From a virus, in the IMG/VR virus record IMGVR_UViG_3300034073_001648, positions 1-25,712 of that record: a stretch of DNA of 25,712 bases, one strand, 5' to 3'. Positions 1 through 5,909 of this stretch are shown piece by piece; position 1 is the stretch's first letter, and every line of letters begins with the position of its first letter. The notes below the pieces were generated by a model that saw only the letters and a list, made by a program, of their open reading frames with translations, did not search any database and was not told the origin of the DNA. Position numbers and translations under genes: made by a program.

Positions 1-173
1 GCAAGCCCCTCTGGCGTTCTCTTATACTCTTGAGATACCTGGCGCATATTATCTCTCATTCTGTCTGAAGCCTCCCTGTCCATATTGGCATGGGATTGAC
101 AGCAATATACGCCCCTTTTGCGATGTTTTACGCTACACACCGGGCATACCTTTTCTCTATACATATTCGGCAT
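1..173 (-). CDS. Small zinc-knuckle-like protein, 3' end cut by window edge
   Basis: An ATG at 173 opens a frame that stays open to base 1 (57 codons visible). It starts 5 nt after the stop of the upstream gene, with GAG in that gene's last codons as a weak ribosome site. The visible part has C10-x2-C13 and C24-C25-x2-H28 in a basic context, with HRKRG between the pairs. This spacing suggests a small treble-clef or HNH-like zinc site, but the family is not recognised and the C-terminus is missing. It is probably co-transcribed with the ADP-ribosyltransferase two genes upstream. Confidence 0.6.
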   Translation of the reverse strand, partial: MPNMYREKVCPVCSVKHRKRGVYCCQSHANMDREASDRMRDNMRQVSQEYKRTPEGL

Positions 174-178
174 GGTTT

Positions 179-388
179 TTACTCTTTTCTGCCTAACTCA
201 CTTACTACCCTATTATATTCTTCTCTGCTATTATCTATAGGTACTTCTACATTATCCTTAATACTCTTATAGATGGGATATAATAGTTTATTGGTGATTG
301 TTCTACTAAACTGTTCTAGAGCTATATTGGCATCAGTACCCTTTTTTATTGAGAGCAGGGTATTTCTGATTTCCTTATCAAAATTCAC
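179..388 (-). CDS. Conserved-looking small phage protein of unknown function (GTG start)
   Basis: This 69-aa soluble, charged and probably helical protein has no recognised domain. It starts with GTG at 388, and the upstream ADP-ribosyltransferase gene ends with TAG sharing that G (TAGTG). Translation is therefore almost certainly coupled to that gene. The coupling suggests a partner or late-expressed accessory of the ADP-ribosyltransferase, but nothing in the protein shows a function. Confidence 0.7.
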   Translation of the reverse strand: MNFDKEIRNTLLSIKKGTDANIALEQFSRTITNKLLYPIYKSIKDNVEVPIDNSREEYNRVVSELGRKE

Positions 389-1338
389 TAGAGTTTAGCG
401 GGATTATGACCTACAACACGAGCATGCCATACTGTTAGATGGCCATATTCTGGGTGATTTACTAGAGTTGGTTGATGGTGTATCTCCATGTCCATTCCAC
501 GATGTAGCAATATCTCATTCTCGTCTTCATATCTGGATATATGGCGTATTGAACCACCTGGTGTTCCTTTGGGTACATGTATCTTTAATATATGCTTAGT
601 TTGACCATTCTTTGGTTTTCTGGCATCGGTATTCAGTGGTTTATGTTCATCAGCAGATTTGGTACTTTTACAGAATTCTGGGGTTATATGAAAATTGGTG
701 GAAGTGGAAGTATATGCAGGAAAATGTACTTTGGCGTTTTTATTTGGATTACCCTTGAAATGTTCCATAGGAGGACGGGATAGACCGGTGAATACATGGG
801 TATCTTTGGCGATCTTATGTTTATTCATTACATCATCAAGGCGTTTGATATGATCATGGACATGGTAGATATTACCCGAGGGAACGAACATCTGTCTATG
901 CTTCCCTACATAATCGTCATAATCTTTGGGGTGTTGGCCTGTCTTGTGGTGTGCAAAGAGGGATCGGTTTATATCTGTAGAATCTGAGGTATATTCTGAG
1001 ACAGCATCTTTTGCGTCTTTTACCTTATTGGCATCATGAATAGGATATTCTTCAAACTCATAATGTGGATATATCTGTTCGTCTGCGGTAGTGGGTGGTC
1101 CTTTTGGAGCTTTTTCTTCCTTATGTATTGCTGAAGACAATATGGGTTCAGCATGGAATTTGGTGTCTTCTTTTGATTTAGTCTGAGAATGAGAACCAAA
1201 GACGGCTTGATTACTGTTTTTAGTAGGTTTAGTTGATTTGGTCGATTTGGTAGGTCTAGAATGAGAACCAAATGAAGCCATCATGCCTGGCAGTTTTTGA
1301 TTCTCTTGCTCTATAAGGAAAGATTTAAATGATTTCAT
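388..1338 (-). CDS. Alt-like ADP-ribosyltransferase, probably packaged in the head
   Basis: 316 aa. The C-terminal half has the ART signature of T4 Alt/ModA/ModB and VIP2-type enzymes: an S/T-rich STS strand (YTSTSTNF, 209-216) and the catalytic E-x-E, ENEILLHRG (E273, E275). Such enzymes move ADP-ribose from NAD+ to host proteins such as RNA polymerase. The usual first-strand Arg (RG) appears as FTGL at 183-186, so the Arg is not where expected. The N-terminus MKSFKSFLIE resembles a T4 capsid-targeting peptide and ends in L-I-E, a gp21 prohead-protease type site. Residues 20-60 are low-complexity Lys/Ser/Thr with FGSHS twice. A late-type promoter (1346-1353) lies just upstream and there is no Shine-Dalgarno. 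The ART assignment is strong; packaging is inferred. Confidence 0.85.
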   Translation of the reverse strand: MKSFKSFLIEQENQKLPGMMASFGSHSRPTKSTKSTKPTKNSNQAVFGSHSQTKSKEDTKFHAEPILSSAIHKEEKAPKGPPTTADEQIYPHYEFEEYPIHDANKVKDAKDAVSEYTSDSTDINRSLFAHHKTGQHPKDYDDYVGKHRQMFVPSGNIYHVHDHIKRLDDVMNKHKIAKDTHVFTGLSRPPMEHFKGNPNKNAKVHFPAYTSTSTNFHITPEFCKSTKSADEHKPLNTDARKPKNGQTKHILKIHVPKGTPGGSIRHISRYEDENEILLHRGMDMEIHHQPTLVNHPEYGHLTVWHARVVGHNPAKL

Positions 1339-1345
1339 AATAGTT

Positions 1346-1353
1346 TATTTATG
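1346..1353 (-). promoter_or_regulatory. Late-type promoter CATAAATA before the ADP-ribosyltransferase gene
   Basis: The minus strand reads GGCATAAATAAAC, one mismatch from T4 TATAAATA and an exact fit to the NATAAATA form described for T4-like cyanophages. With T4 spacing the transcript would start near 1340, 2 nt before the ATG at 1338. The mRNA would then be essentially leaderless, in line with the missing Shine-Dalgarno. Just upstream, ATGCCA and TGGCAT can form a 6-bp stem. Confidence 0.55.
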
Positions 1354-1384
1354 CCAGAGGAGTTCGATGGCATGTAGGACTAGA

Positions 1385-1711
1385 TTATAGAATGGACGGG
1401 ATCTCATTCTGGTTTGTTTTCTGATTTTCAATTGTTTTCCTTAAGTCTTTGAGTGCATCAATGGCCAGTCTGGGATACTCACCTAGGTATGTACCTGCCT
1501 CTAGTGTAGACTGATCTAGGAATACTTTATGGGGATGGGTTATATTGTCGTAATTCTCTAGTATAAAGGTTGCCAGTTTATCAAAGGTGGTATCTGATAT
1601 AATTGGATCATCTTCTTTATAATAGGCATATGCAGCCATGATATAATAAGGTACGGACAGGTTTATGGACTTACGCATATTCTTGTCCATATAGATTTCA
1701 TAGTCATTCAT
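1385..1711 (-). CDS. Protein resembling the NMN-binding Ia domain of NAD+-dependent DNA ligase
   Basis: 108 aa from ATG 1711, which overlaps the upstream TGA (ATGA). A longer in-frame start at 1762 exists but has no ribosome site. Residues around YYKEDDPIISDTTFDKL align without gaps to E. coli LigA 22-38 (Y22, P28, D32 and D36 kept; H23 is Tyr and Y35 is Phe). In LigA these residues bind the NMN half of NAD+. The adenylation core, OB fold, HhH and BRCT domains are absent, so it cannot ligate DNA alone. Being next to an NAD+-using ADP-ribosyltransferase, it might bind NAD+ or NMN. The similarity is visible; the role is inferred. Confidence 0.65.
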   Translation of the reverse strand: MNDYEIYMDKNMRKSINLSVPYYIMAAYAYYKEDDPIISDTTFDKLATFILENYDNITHPHKVFLDQSTLEAGTYLGEYPRLAIDALKDLRKTIENQKTNQNEIPSIL

Positions 1712-1788
1712 AATGTAATGTATCCAAGAATATAGGTTAATATGGCACCGGCGGTTGCCCATGCCATATAGATCACGGTTTCTTTCAT
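1708..1788 (-). CDS. 26-aa single-span membrane microprotein
   Basis: Encodes MKETVIYMAWATAGAILTYI followed by LGYITL. It has a short charged N-terminus and one hydrophobic segment of about 19 residues. Its ATG overlaps the TGA of the gene before it and its TGA overlaps the ATG of the gene after it (ATGA both times). It therefore fits exactly as a translationally coupled cistron, the main reason to believe it. Function is unknown; small inner-membrane phage peptides often modulate host membrane proteins. Confidence 0.6.
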   Translation of the reverse strand: MKETVIYMAWATAGAILTYILGYITL

Positions 1789-2018
1789 TCTACTCCGAAC
1801 CGTCGTTTGATACGATCCTGATAGTATTCAGCATCTTGTCCGTCATCATACACCGCATTAATACACTCCTGCACAATCAACTCGGCGAACTTTTCAATGT
1901 CATCTTTCTGAAATTTTACACTGTGACTCGTAATGAAATTACCATGATGATCCATTGTTAGGTCACGATTCCAGTGCCCGCCACTTTGCTTGATCAAGTC
2001 TTGGATGCGTTCGTTCAT
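1785..2018 (-). CDS. MNERI/EKFAELIV family small protein, copy 1
   Basis: 77 aa. It carries the three conserved blocks of a paralogous family found at least five times here: N-terminal MNERIQDLIKQSG, central EKFAELIVQEC, and C-terminal RIKRRFGVE. The stretch between blocks one and two differs completely from the other copies. Start and stop both lie in ATGA overlaps. The family is common in phage accessory regions and has no known function. It is probably soluble and helical. Confidence 0.8.
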   Translation of the reverse strand: MNERIQDLIKQSGGHWNRDLTMDHHGNFITSHSVKFQKDDIEKFAELIVQECINAVYDDGQDAEYYQDRIKRRFGVE

Positions 2019-2191
2019 TCTTTTGACCTCATCAACTCAAACAAATCTCGTCCCAGTTTATTTTTGAATTCTTCCTCAGTCATATCCACAAGCACCTCTT
2101 TAGCCAGTTCCATGGGCAGTGCCACGGTTATCAGCATTTCTGGCTCAAAGGTATCGGGATTCCGTTTTATGTGTCTGCTGATCAGTCTCAT
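2015..2191 (-). CDS. 58-aa small acidic protein of unknown function
   Basis: ATG at 2191 is preceded by AGGAG and GGAG ribosome-site sequences, and the TGA overlaps the ATG of the MNERI gene at 2018. The protein begins MRLISRHIKRNPDTFEPEML and has an acidic centre (DMTEEEF) with no membrane segment. No family is recognised. Perfect fit between two coupled neighbours supports it as real. Confidence 0.65.
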   Translation of the reverse strand: MRLISRHIKRNPDTFEPEMLITVALPMELAKEVLVDMTEEEFKNKLGRDLFELMRSKE

Positions 2192-2358
2192 TCTCCATCT
2201 CCTAAGTGTTCTTTAGATACTTGCTCTTTGGACACTGATCGCACGATCACACCAGCATCCAGTTGTGCTTTCATGAAAGCCACCGCCTCTCGCCAAGACC
2301 CGAAAGTCTTGCTCGGGCAAGGCACTGTTGATCCATAGTGTACAGTATATTGTTTCAT
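2188..2358 (-). CDS. 56-aa small protein of unknown function
   Basis: The frame begins MKQYTVHYGSTVPCPSKTFG and is joined to both neighbours by ATGA overlaps. Its last codons contain GGAGATGGAGA, which also serves as the ribosome site of the next gene. The protein looks like a short beta-alpha fold (SWREAVAFMKAQLDAG is probably a helix). It is soluble, with no recognised family. Confidence 0.65.
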   Translation of the reverse strand: MKQYTVHYGSTVPCPSKTFGSWREAVAFMKAQLDAGVIVRSVSKEQVSKEHLGDGE

Positions 2359-2555
2359 CTGTCAACTCCAAAATGTTCTTTCAAAACATAGTTCACTTGA
2401 TATCCGCCCATCTCATTGTCGAATAAAACATCACAACATTCCCGAACAATCAACTCGGCGAACTTTTCTGTATCAAAGTAAGTGAAGCGGTTTAGACCCA
2501 TAATGCCTGGTATAAGCCCAGCCTGTTCAGCAAGTTCTTGTATTCGTTCGTTCAT
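2355..2555 (-). CDS. MNERI/EKFAELIV family small protein, copy 2
   Basis: 66 aa with the family blocks MNERIQELAEQAG, EKFAELIVREC and YVLKEHFGVDR. The variable middle (LIPGIMGLNRFTYFDT) is unrelated to copy 1. The ATG at 2555 shares a base with the TAA of the preceding gene (TAATG). The ribosome site GGAG lies in that gene's last sense codons (Gly-Val-Glu), so the conserved C-terminal GVE doubles as a translation signal. Confidence 0.8.
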   Translation of the reverse strand: MNERIQELAEQAGLIPGIMGLNRFTYFDTEKFAELIVRECCDVLFDNEMGGYQVNYVLKEHFGVDR

Positions 2556-2683
2556 TATTCAACTCCAAACCACTTTCTAATCTTTTTAGCAAAATGACCA
2601 CGAAGTATTTCATTGTCGAATACTAGAAAGATAGCAAATAAAAACACCAATAGGATTGTGCCAAAGAACATATCAAATATCAT
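2555..2683 (-). CDS. 42-aa membrane protein carrying the MNERI-family C-terminus
   Basis: Begins MIFDMFFGTILLVFLFAIFL, a strong single membrane span, and ends KKIRKWFGVE, the C-terminal signature of the MNERI family. The N-terminal and EKFAELIV blocks are missing. It follows the 18-aa MNERI fragment at 2680-2736 through an ATGA overlap. It looks like a family member whose middle was replaced by a membrane segment in another frame. Confidence 0.6.
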   Translation of the reverse strand: MIFDMFFGTILLVFLFAIFLVFDNEILRGHFAKKIRKWFGVE

Positions 2684-2736
2684 AAAATATTCACCATTCG
2701 TTTATACATGTCAAGTTCTTTAATTCGTTCGTTCAT
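2680..2736 (-). CDS. 18-aa remnant or leader with MNERI N-terminus
   Basis: Encodes MNERIKELDMYKRMVNIL and stops. The first eight residues match the MNERI family; the rest does not. AGGAG sits upstream and the TGA overlaps the next ATG. It may be a truncated family member kept because it couples translation to the membrane protein that follows. It may also simply be debris from recombination at the conserved gene start. Confidence 0.45.
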   Translation of the reverse strand: MNERIKELDMYKRMVNIL

Positions 2737-2739
2737 TAT

Positions 2740-2943
2740 TCAACTCCTAATTTTATGATGCAGAAACCAATCCAACTGGCTAACTGCTTCATCGTGCCCA
2801 TGCCATGCCAAATTATCCTGACATTCTCTGACAATCAACTCTGCGAATTTTTCCAGTTCGTCTGAATAAAACTGATATACCCCAAGATTCTGTTTATGTG
2901 TAGAACCAGCCTGTTCAGCAAGTTCTCGTATTCGTTCGTTCAT
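2740..2943 (-). CDS. MNERI/EKFAELIV family small protein, copy 3
   Basis: 67 aa from the family start MNERIRELAEQAG at 2943, with LEKFAELIVREC in the middle. The C-terminus is KIRS rather than FGVE, although the DNA there still reads GGAGTTGAATAATG. In this copy that motif is out of frame and serves only as the next gene's ribosome site. The same frame is open 24 codons further up, to an ATG at 3015 that overlaps the preceding TGA (ATGA). A 91-aa N-extended form is therefore possible. Confidence 0.75.
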   Translation of the reverse strand: MNERIRELAEQAGSTHKQNLGVYQFYSDELEKFAELIVRECQDNLAWHGHDEAVSQLDWFLHHKIRS

Positions 2944-3011
2944 TCTTTCACTCCAAAAAATTGATTTACCTTCACCACTTGCAATAACATTCAAGGTTTG
3001 TCCAATTTTCA

Positions 3012-3182
3012 TCATTTCATCTCAAACCGTTCGTAATCGGCATCTTCGACACCTTCTTCTTTTCTCAATTCTTCTATACGGGCCAATGCCTTTTCTCTTG
3101 AATCGTATACATTATCCCATACCGTACGACCAGTAAGACCGGCAAAATCTGCTTCTTCGTAATATACTAAAAAGACATCCAT
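3012..3182 (-). CDS. 56-aa small acidic protein, first gene of an operon
   Basis: Begins MDVFLVYYEEADFAGLTGRT and is rich in Glu/Lys towards the C-terminus. It has the best ribosome site of the cluster (AAGGAG, 6 nt before the ATG) and is the first gene after the promoter at 3211-3239. Its TGA overlaps the possible ATG at 3015. No family is recognised; the compact beta-then-helix look resembles other phage microproteins. Confidence 0.7.
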   Translation of the reverse strand: MDVFLVYYEEADFAGLTGRTVWDNVYDSREKALARIEELRKEEGVEDADYERFEMK

Positions 3183-3210
3183 AATCAACTCCTTCTATCA
3201 ATTTAATACC

Positions 3211-3239
3211 ATTATATGACAAAAGGAGGCAAAAGTCAA
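3211..3239 (-). promoter_or_regulatory. Sigma70-type promoter for the microgene operon
   Basis: On the minus strand TTGACT (3234-3239) and a perfect TATAAT (3211-3216) are separated by exactly 17 bp, with GC before TTGACT. Transcription would start near 3204, giving a leader of about 22 nt that contains AAGGAG. It lies in the only sizeable gap between the tail-fibre module and the microgenes, which favours a real host-polymerase promoter. Confidence 0.8.
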
Positions 3240-3245
3240 GCATGA

Positions 3246-3265
3246 GTGTTGTTTTTATACAACAC
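3246..3265. repeat. Inverted repeat between tail-fibre module and early promoter
   Basis: GTGTTGT and ACAACAC form a 7-bp perfect stem around a 6-nt loop. It follows the end of the tail-fibre module and directly precedes the -35 element at 3239. No T-run follows it on either strand, so it is not a standard intrinsic terminator. It could protect a 3' end or be a weak pause site. Confidence 0.4.
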
Positions 3266-3293
3266 CCAATACCTGTATGATTTTAAAGGGGGA

Positions 3294-3704
3294 TTATGCT
3301 TCTTCTTGCTGCTGCGGAGGGGTATTATAAGGATAACGATCTCTTATCTCTTGTACCTTAGTGGTCCAGTCATTCTCTGTTGCTTCGCCTCTTTGGTACT
3401 TAAAGAAAATAGGATCTGCTTCTCTTGTATAAGCTGCAGCACGAAATGATTTAATTTCTTCGTCAGTATATACAATGGGCTCTACTGGTTTTTCTACCCA
3501 TTCATTGTCTTTCCATTCATAATTAGACCCAGGAATGAGTGGCACTTGTATTGTGCCTTCTGGGTAGGATGCTAGAATTTCTGGTGTAACACCTGCGATT
3601 GCTTGCCAGTAACCAATTGATGGATGATAGAAACCAATTTCATTTGTAAATAATGAATCTAATTCTTCTTGTGTGGGATTAATTGTATTATCTTCTGTTT
3701 CCAT
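3294..3704 (-). CDS. Tail-fibre-assembly-like protein
   Basis: 136 aa. The N-terminal part contains GFYHPSIGYWQAI and an Asn/Trp-rich segment (NYEWKDNEWV), as often seen in fibre-assembly proteins. The C-terminal part, with FRAAAYTREADPIFFKYQRG and DRYPY, matches a small helical domain common at the end of phage tail-fibre-associated proteins. It is the last gene of the fibre module, the usual place for such a factor. It probably helps fold or attach the fibre proteins; the exact role is inferred. Confidence 0.65.
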   Translation of the reverse strand: METEDNTINPTQEELDSLFTNEIGFYHPSIGYWQAIAGVTPEILASYPEGTIQVPLIPGSNYEWKDNEWVEKPVEPIVYTDEEIKSFRAAAYTREADPIFFKYQRGEATENDWTTKVQEIRDRYPYNTPPQQQEEA

Positions 3705-3707
3705 ATC

Positions 3708-4388
3708 TTATCTCAGTTCGTATACTTGTGAAAAGGCACCAGACATATTATAATAATGATTTCTTGGGACTATTACAGTTACATTATCTTGTTCGTTATC
3801 TAGTGAAGCATTATTCCATCCTACACTGTGCATGACGCTTAATGTAGCTCCGACATACACTCTTGCTTGATTTCCTGTAGTTTGTACTGCTATCATAATT
3901 GGTTTTGATGTTGTGTTTTGATAATTTACTCCTGCACTTCTAGAATAAGGAGCCCATTCTTGATCTATTCCAATTCCATCTCTGTATATGGTTGTTGGTG
4001 CATCTCCACTATAACCATCACTTCTAAGTTCCCAAAATTGCTCCGAACTATTTCCTTCTGAAAAAGTAGTATATGAATAAGTTGCTCCAACAGGAATGAT
4101 CATGGCTCCGGCAGCATAATTTCCTCCTCCGCTGTTTGACGCAACAGCTATAGGGATTCCGATCCCATTTATAATAATATTAAGACCCGATGTGGATACA
4201 GTTGATCTAGTGGTATATACAGCAGCCATAATAGGTTTACCAGTATCATTTACATAATTTACACCACGGGTTCTGGTTACTTGAACCCATCCTTGACCAA
4301 CACCAATACCAGACTCTTTTGCTGCTGTTGATTGTCTTACATTATCTGGGAAAGTAATACCTAGAGTACCATCTAGAATAATTGGCAT
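3708..4388 (-). CDS. Tail fibre/receptor-binding-type protein with two internal repeats
   Basis: 226 aa. It starts MPIILDGTLGITFPDNVRQS, a segment common at the start of phage and prophage tail-fibre proteins. Two units of about 100 residues follow. Each begins GIG(V/I)-x-Q-x-W and contains GVNY-x-N-T-x-(G/S)KPIM near residues 27-54 and 139-167, then a beta-rich body. The repeated domain is typical of distal fibre adhesins. It is the largest gene of the module and the best candidate for contacting the host surface. Confidence 0.75.
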   Translation of the reverse strand: MPIILDGTLGITFPDNVRQSTAAKESGIGVGQGWVQVTRTRGVNYVNDTGKPIMAAVYTTRSTVSTSGLNIIINGIGIPIAVASNSGGGNYAAGAMIIPVGATYSYTTFSEGNSSEQFWELRSDGYSGDAPTTIYRDGIGIDQEWAPYSRSAGVNYQNTTSKPIMIAVQTTGNQARVYVGATLSVMHSVGWNNASLDNEQDNVTVIVPRNHYYNMSGAFSQVYELR

Positions 4389-4401
4389 TAATTAACTCCT
4401 G

Positions 4402-4815
4402 TTATGGACCAACAATTGCAACATATACTCTAGAAGCATCAACAGCTGTTGTTGGCAATGTGTTTAATTTAATATACACTCTTACTGATCCTGTTGATGG
4501 GGCTGTAGCACCAGCAACTTGCGGAAAAACACCATTATTTACAGTTGGAGAACCACCATTTGATTCTTGTACTGTTACAAGAACACAGTAATTTGAATTT
4601 GACATTGAGGTTGAAAAGTTTACCATATAATCGCCAACTCCAAGATCCGAAACCCCAGCAATATTGTATTGTGATCTTACTCCTGCTAATCCTGTAGATA
4701 CTAGAGTTCCATCAAAATTAACCCATGCTAAAATATTTGCCCTAAGTAACCTCTCTACTGGAGCTGTATATAAACCGTTTGTTGTGGTTAATGTATTGAC
4801 TCTGAGTGTAGACAT
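4402..4815 (-). CDS. Small tail-fibre-like protein (GVGDY domain), copy A
   Basis: 137 aa. It opens MSTLRVNTLTTTNGLY and contains AWVNFDGT followed by GVSDLGVGDYMVNF, then beta-strand-rich sequence ending VYVAIVGP. The same layout recurs at 5317-5691. The pattern MST(L/I)R...AW(V)NF...GVGDY is widespread in phage fibre and collar-like proteins. CAGGAG precedes the next gene's start in the gap that follows. It is probably a virion fibre component of unknown position. Confidence 0.7.
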   Translation of the reverse strand: MSTLRVNTLTTTNGLYTAPVERLLRANILAWVNFDGTLVSTGLAGVRSQYNIAGVSDLGVGDYMVNFSTSMSNSNYCVLVTVQESNGGSPTVNNGVFPQVAGATAPSTGSVRVYIKLNTLPTTAVDASRVYVAIVGP

Positions 4816-4817
4816 AT

Positions 4818-5066
4818 CTAAACCTGTATTGAGGTTTTAATTGCGTCTTTTAATTCTTGTTCACTTGTAGCATTAATCAATTCCTCAGTTTGTGTAGCAT
4901 TTCTGAGTTTTTCTTTTTTCTGTACAATTTCTGCTTGTGCAGCAGTATTTCCAGATTCAAGGGCCTTCATGTAATCGATGTCCAATTGACGAAAGAGAGG
5001 CTCTCTCTCGTTTCTTATATAACCCTTGGCAATCTCTCTTGCCTTATTAATATCTGTTTTGATCAT
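4818..5066 (-). CDS. Small helical protein of the tail-fibre module
   Basis: 82 aa, predicted helical, with REPLFRQLDIDYMKALESGN followed by Lys/Glu-rich sequence ending in a (T/S)xEELINATSEQELKDAI region. The 'L(D)xx(Y/F)M(K/R)ALE' core is common in short phage proteins next to tail-fibre genes. It may be a chaperone or linker. Its ATG overlaps the TGA of the preceding gene (ATGA). Confidence 0.6.
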   Translation of the reverse strand: MIKTDINKAREIAKGYIRNEREPLFRQLDIDYMKALESGNTAAQAEIVQKKEKLRNATQTEELINATSEQELKDAIKTSIQV

Positions 5067-5308
5067 ATGTTTTCGCCTTCTCCAACTCCATCAGGATCAC
5101 CTAGACTGTCTCTATCTATAACCCAAGCATCTCTGAATGTTCTATCTGTAGGGATTGTGCTAACTTCAACAATCCAGTATTCTCTACCAAAAGGGACTAC
5201 TTTTTTACCCAAATCTCTCATTGTTAATGGAGAACCAGATGCAGGTGTGAATATTGATACTCCACCTTTGTCATTCTCATAAATTATTCGTTTACTTGTA
5301 TCTGCCAT
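5063..5308 (-). CDS. Conserved small phage protein of the tail-fibre module
   Basis: 81 aa with RIIYENDKGGVSIFTPASG near the N-terminus and IPTDRTFRDAWVID near the C-terminus. This pair of motifs marks a family found widely in phages among tail-fibre genes, without an assigned function. AGGAG precedes the ATG, overlapping the stop of the upstream gene. Likely soluble and beta-rich. Confidence 0.65.
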   Translation of the reverse strand: MADTSKRIIYENDKGGVSIFTPASGSPLTMRDLGKKVVPFGREYWIVEVSTIPTDRTFRDAWVIDRDSLGDPDGVGEGENI

Positions 5309-5316
5309 TTTATCTC

Positions 5317-5691
5317 CTATAGGTCAGAAATTATAGCCACATGTATTTCGTTCATGTCAACCTGTGTAGCACCACCACTCAAATTAGCAATATATTGCAC
5401 AACGAATCGTTTAGCATTAATTGTTTGACTAAATGTACTTGTATTTTCTATATGAGCAACCACACCATTTCTATGCGCCGCAGATGAAACCATAATATAA
5501 TCTGTTGTTGGCATTGCTGGATTGAATCTTAGTGTATAATCTCCCACACCATTGTCTGTAACTCCATCCAAACCAAATTTCTTCCGCTCAACTACAGTTC
5601 CAGTCTCAGCATTAATATATGCATAAGCTCTTATTTTTGCTAATCTGTTACCTAATCGATCTTCGTAGTTATCTGCTCTTATCGTTGACAT
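5317..5691 (-). CDS. Small tail-fibre-like protein (GVGDY domain), copy B
   Basis: 124 aa, a distant paralogue of the protein at 4402-4815. It has MSTIRADNYEDRLGN, then AYAYINAETGT, then GVTDNGVGDYTLRF and a C-terminal beta strand ending IHVAIISDL. The N-terminal 'DR.GN' segment resembles the short link found in phage fibre proteins. Likely a virion fibre component. Confidence 0.7.
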   Translation of the reverse strand: MSTIRADNYEDRLGNRLAKIRAYAYINAETGTVVERKKFGLDGVTDNGVGDYTLRFNPAMPTTDYIMVSSAAHRNGVVAHIENTSTFSQTINAKRFVVQYIANLSGGATQVDMNEIHVAIISDL

Positions 5692-5701
5692 AATTAAACC
5701 T

Positions 5702-5884
5702 TTAAATGATTACCCAGACAGCACCACTACTTATAGTAACAGTTACACCGCTATTTACAGTAATTGGCCCAATACTCATGGCATTATATGTAGTAGATAC
5801 AGTTTGATTTGTGGTGACATTTTTAGCATTTTGCCAAAATATACCGTCTGAAACTACGGCACTGCTACCTAATGTTACTGGCAT
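5702..5884 (-). CDS. 60-aa beta-helix-type fibre tip or capping peptide
   Basis: The protein is Thr/Val/Ser-rich: MPVTLGSSAVVSDGIFWQNA, then NQTVSTTYNAMSIGPITVNS and GVTVTISSGAVWVII. The 'NAMSxGPITVNSGVTVT' pattern is a short beta repeat common at the C-termini of phage fibre proteins. Here it stands alone. It is the first gene after the late-type promoter at 5910 and has AGGAG before the ATG. Confidence 0.65.
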   Translation of the reverse strand: MPVTLGSSAVVSDGIFWQNAKNVTTNQTVSTTYNAMSIGPITVNSGVTVTISSGAVWVII

Positions 5885-5909
5885 GTTAAGACTCCTTATT
5901 CATTTTCTA

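Noticed and set aside
592-987. Plus-strand open frames, for example 592-783 and 796-987
   Set aside because: They lie opposite well-supported minus-strand genes, show no domain or ribosome site, and recur throughout the window as shadows.
1385-1711. Functional NAD+-dependent DNA ligase
   Set aside because: Only a domain Ia-like segment is present; the catalytic lysine domain and the rest of the ligase are missing.
1712-1762. Longer start of the LigA-Ia-like gene at 1762
   Set aside because: No ribosome site; the region is filled by a 26-aa membrane gene whose stop overlaps ATG 1711.
2690-2722. Sigma70 promoter starting with TTGACA at 2711-2716
   Set aside because: The sequence 17 bp downstream is AATATT, not a good -10 box, and the site lies inside the 18-aa frame.
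3246-3265. Intrinsic terminator at the end of the tail-fibre module
   Set aside because: The 7-bp stem is AT-rich and has no T-run after it on either strand, so it is listed only as an inverted repeat.
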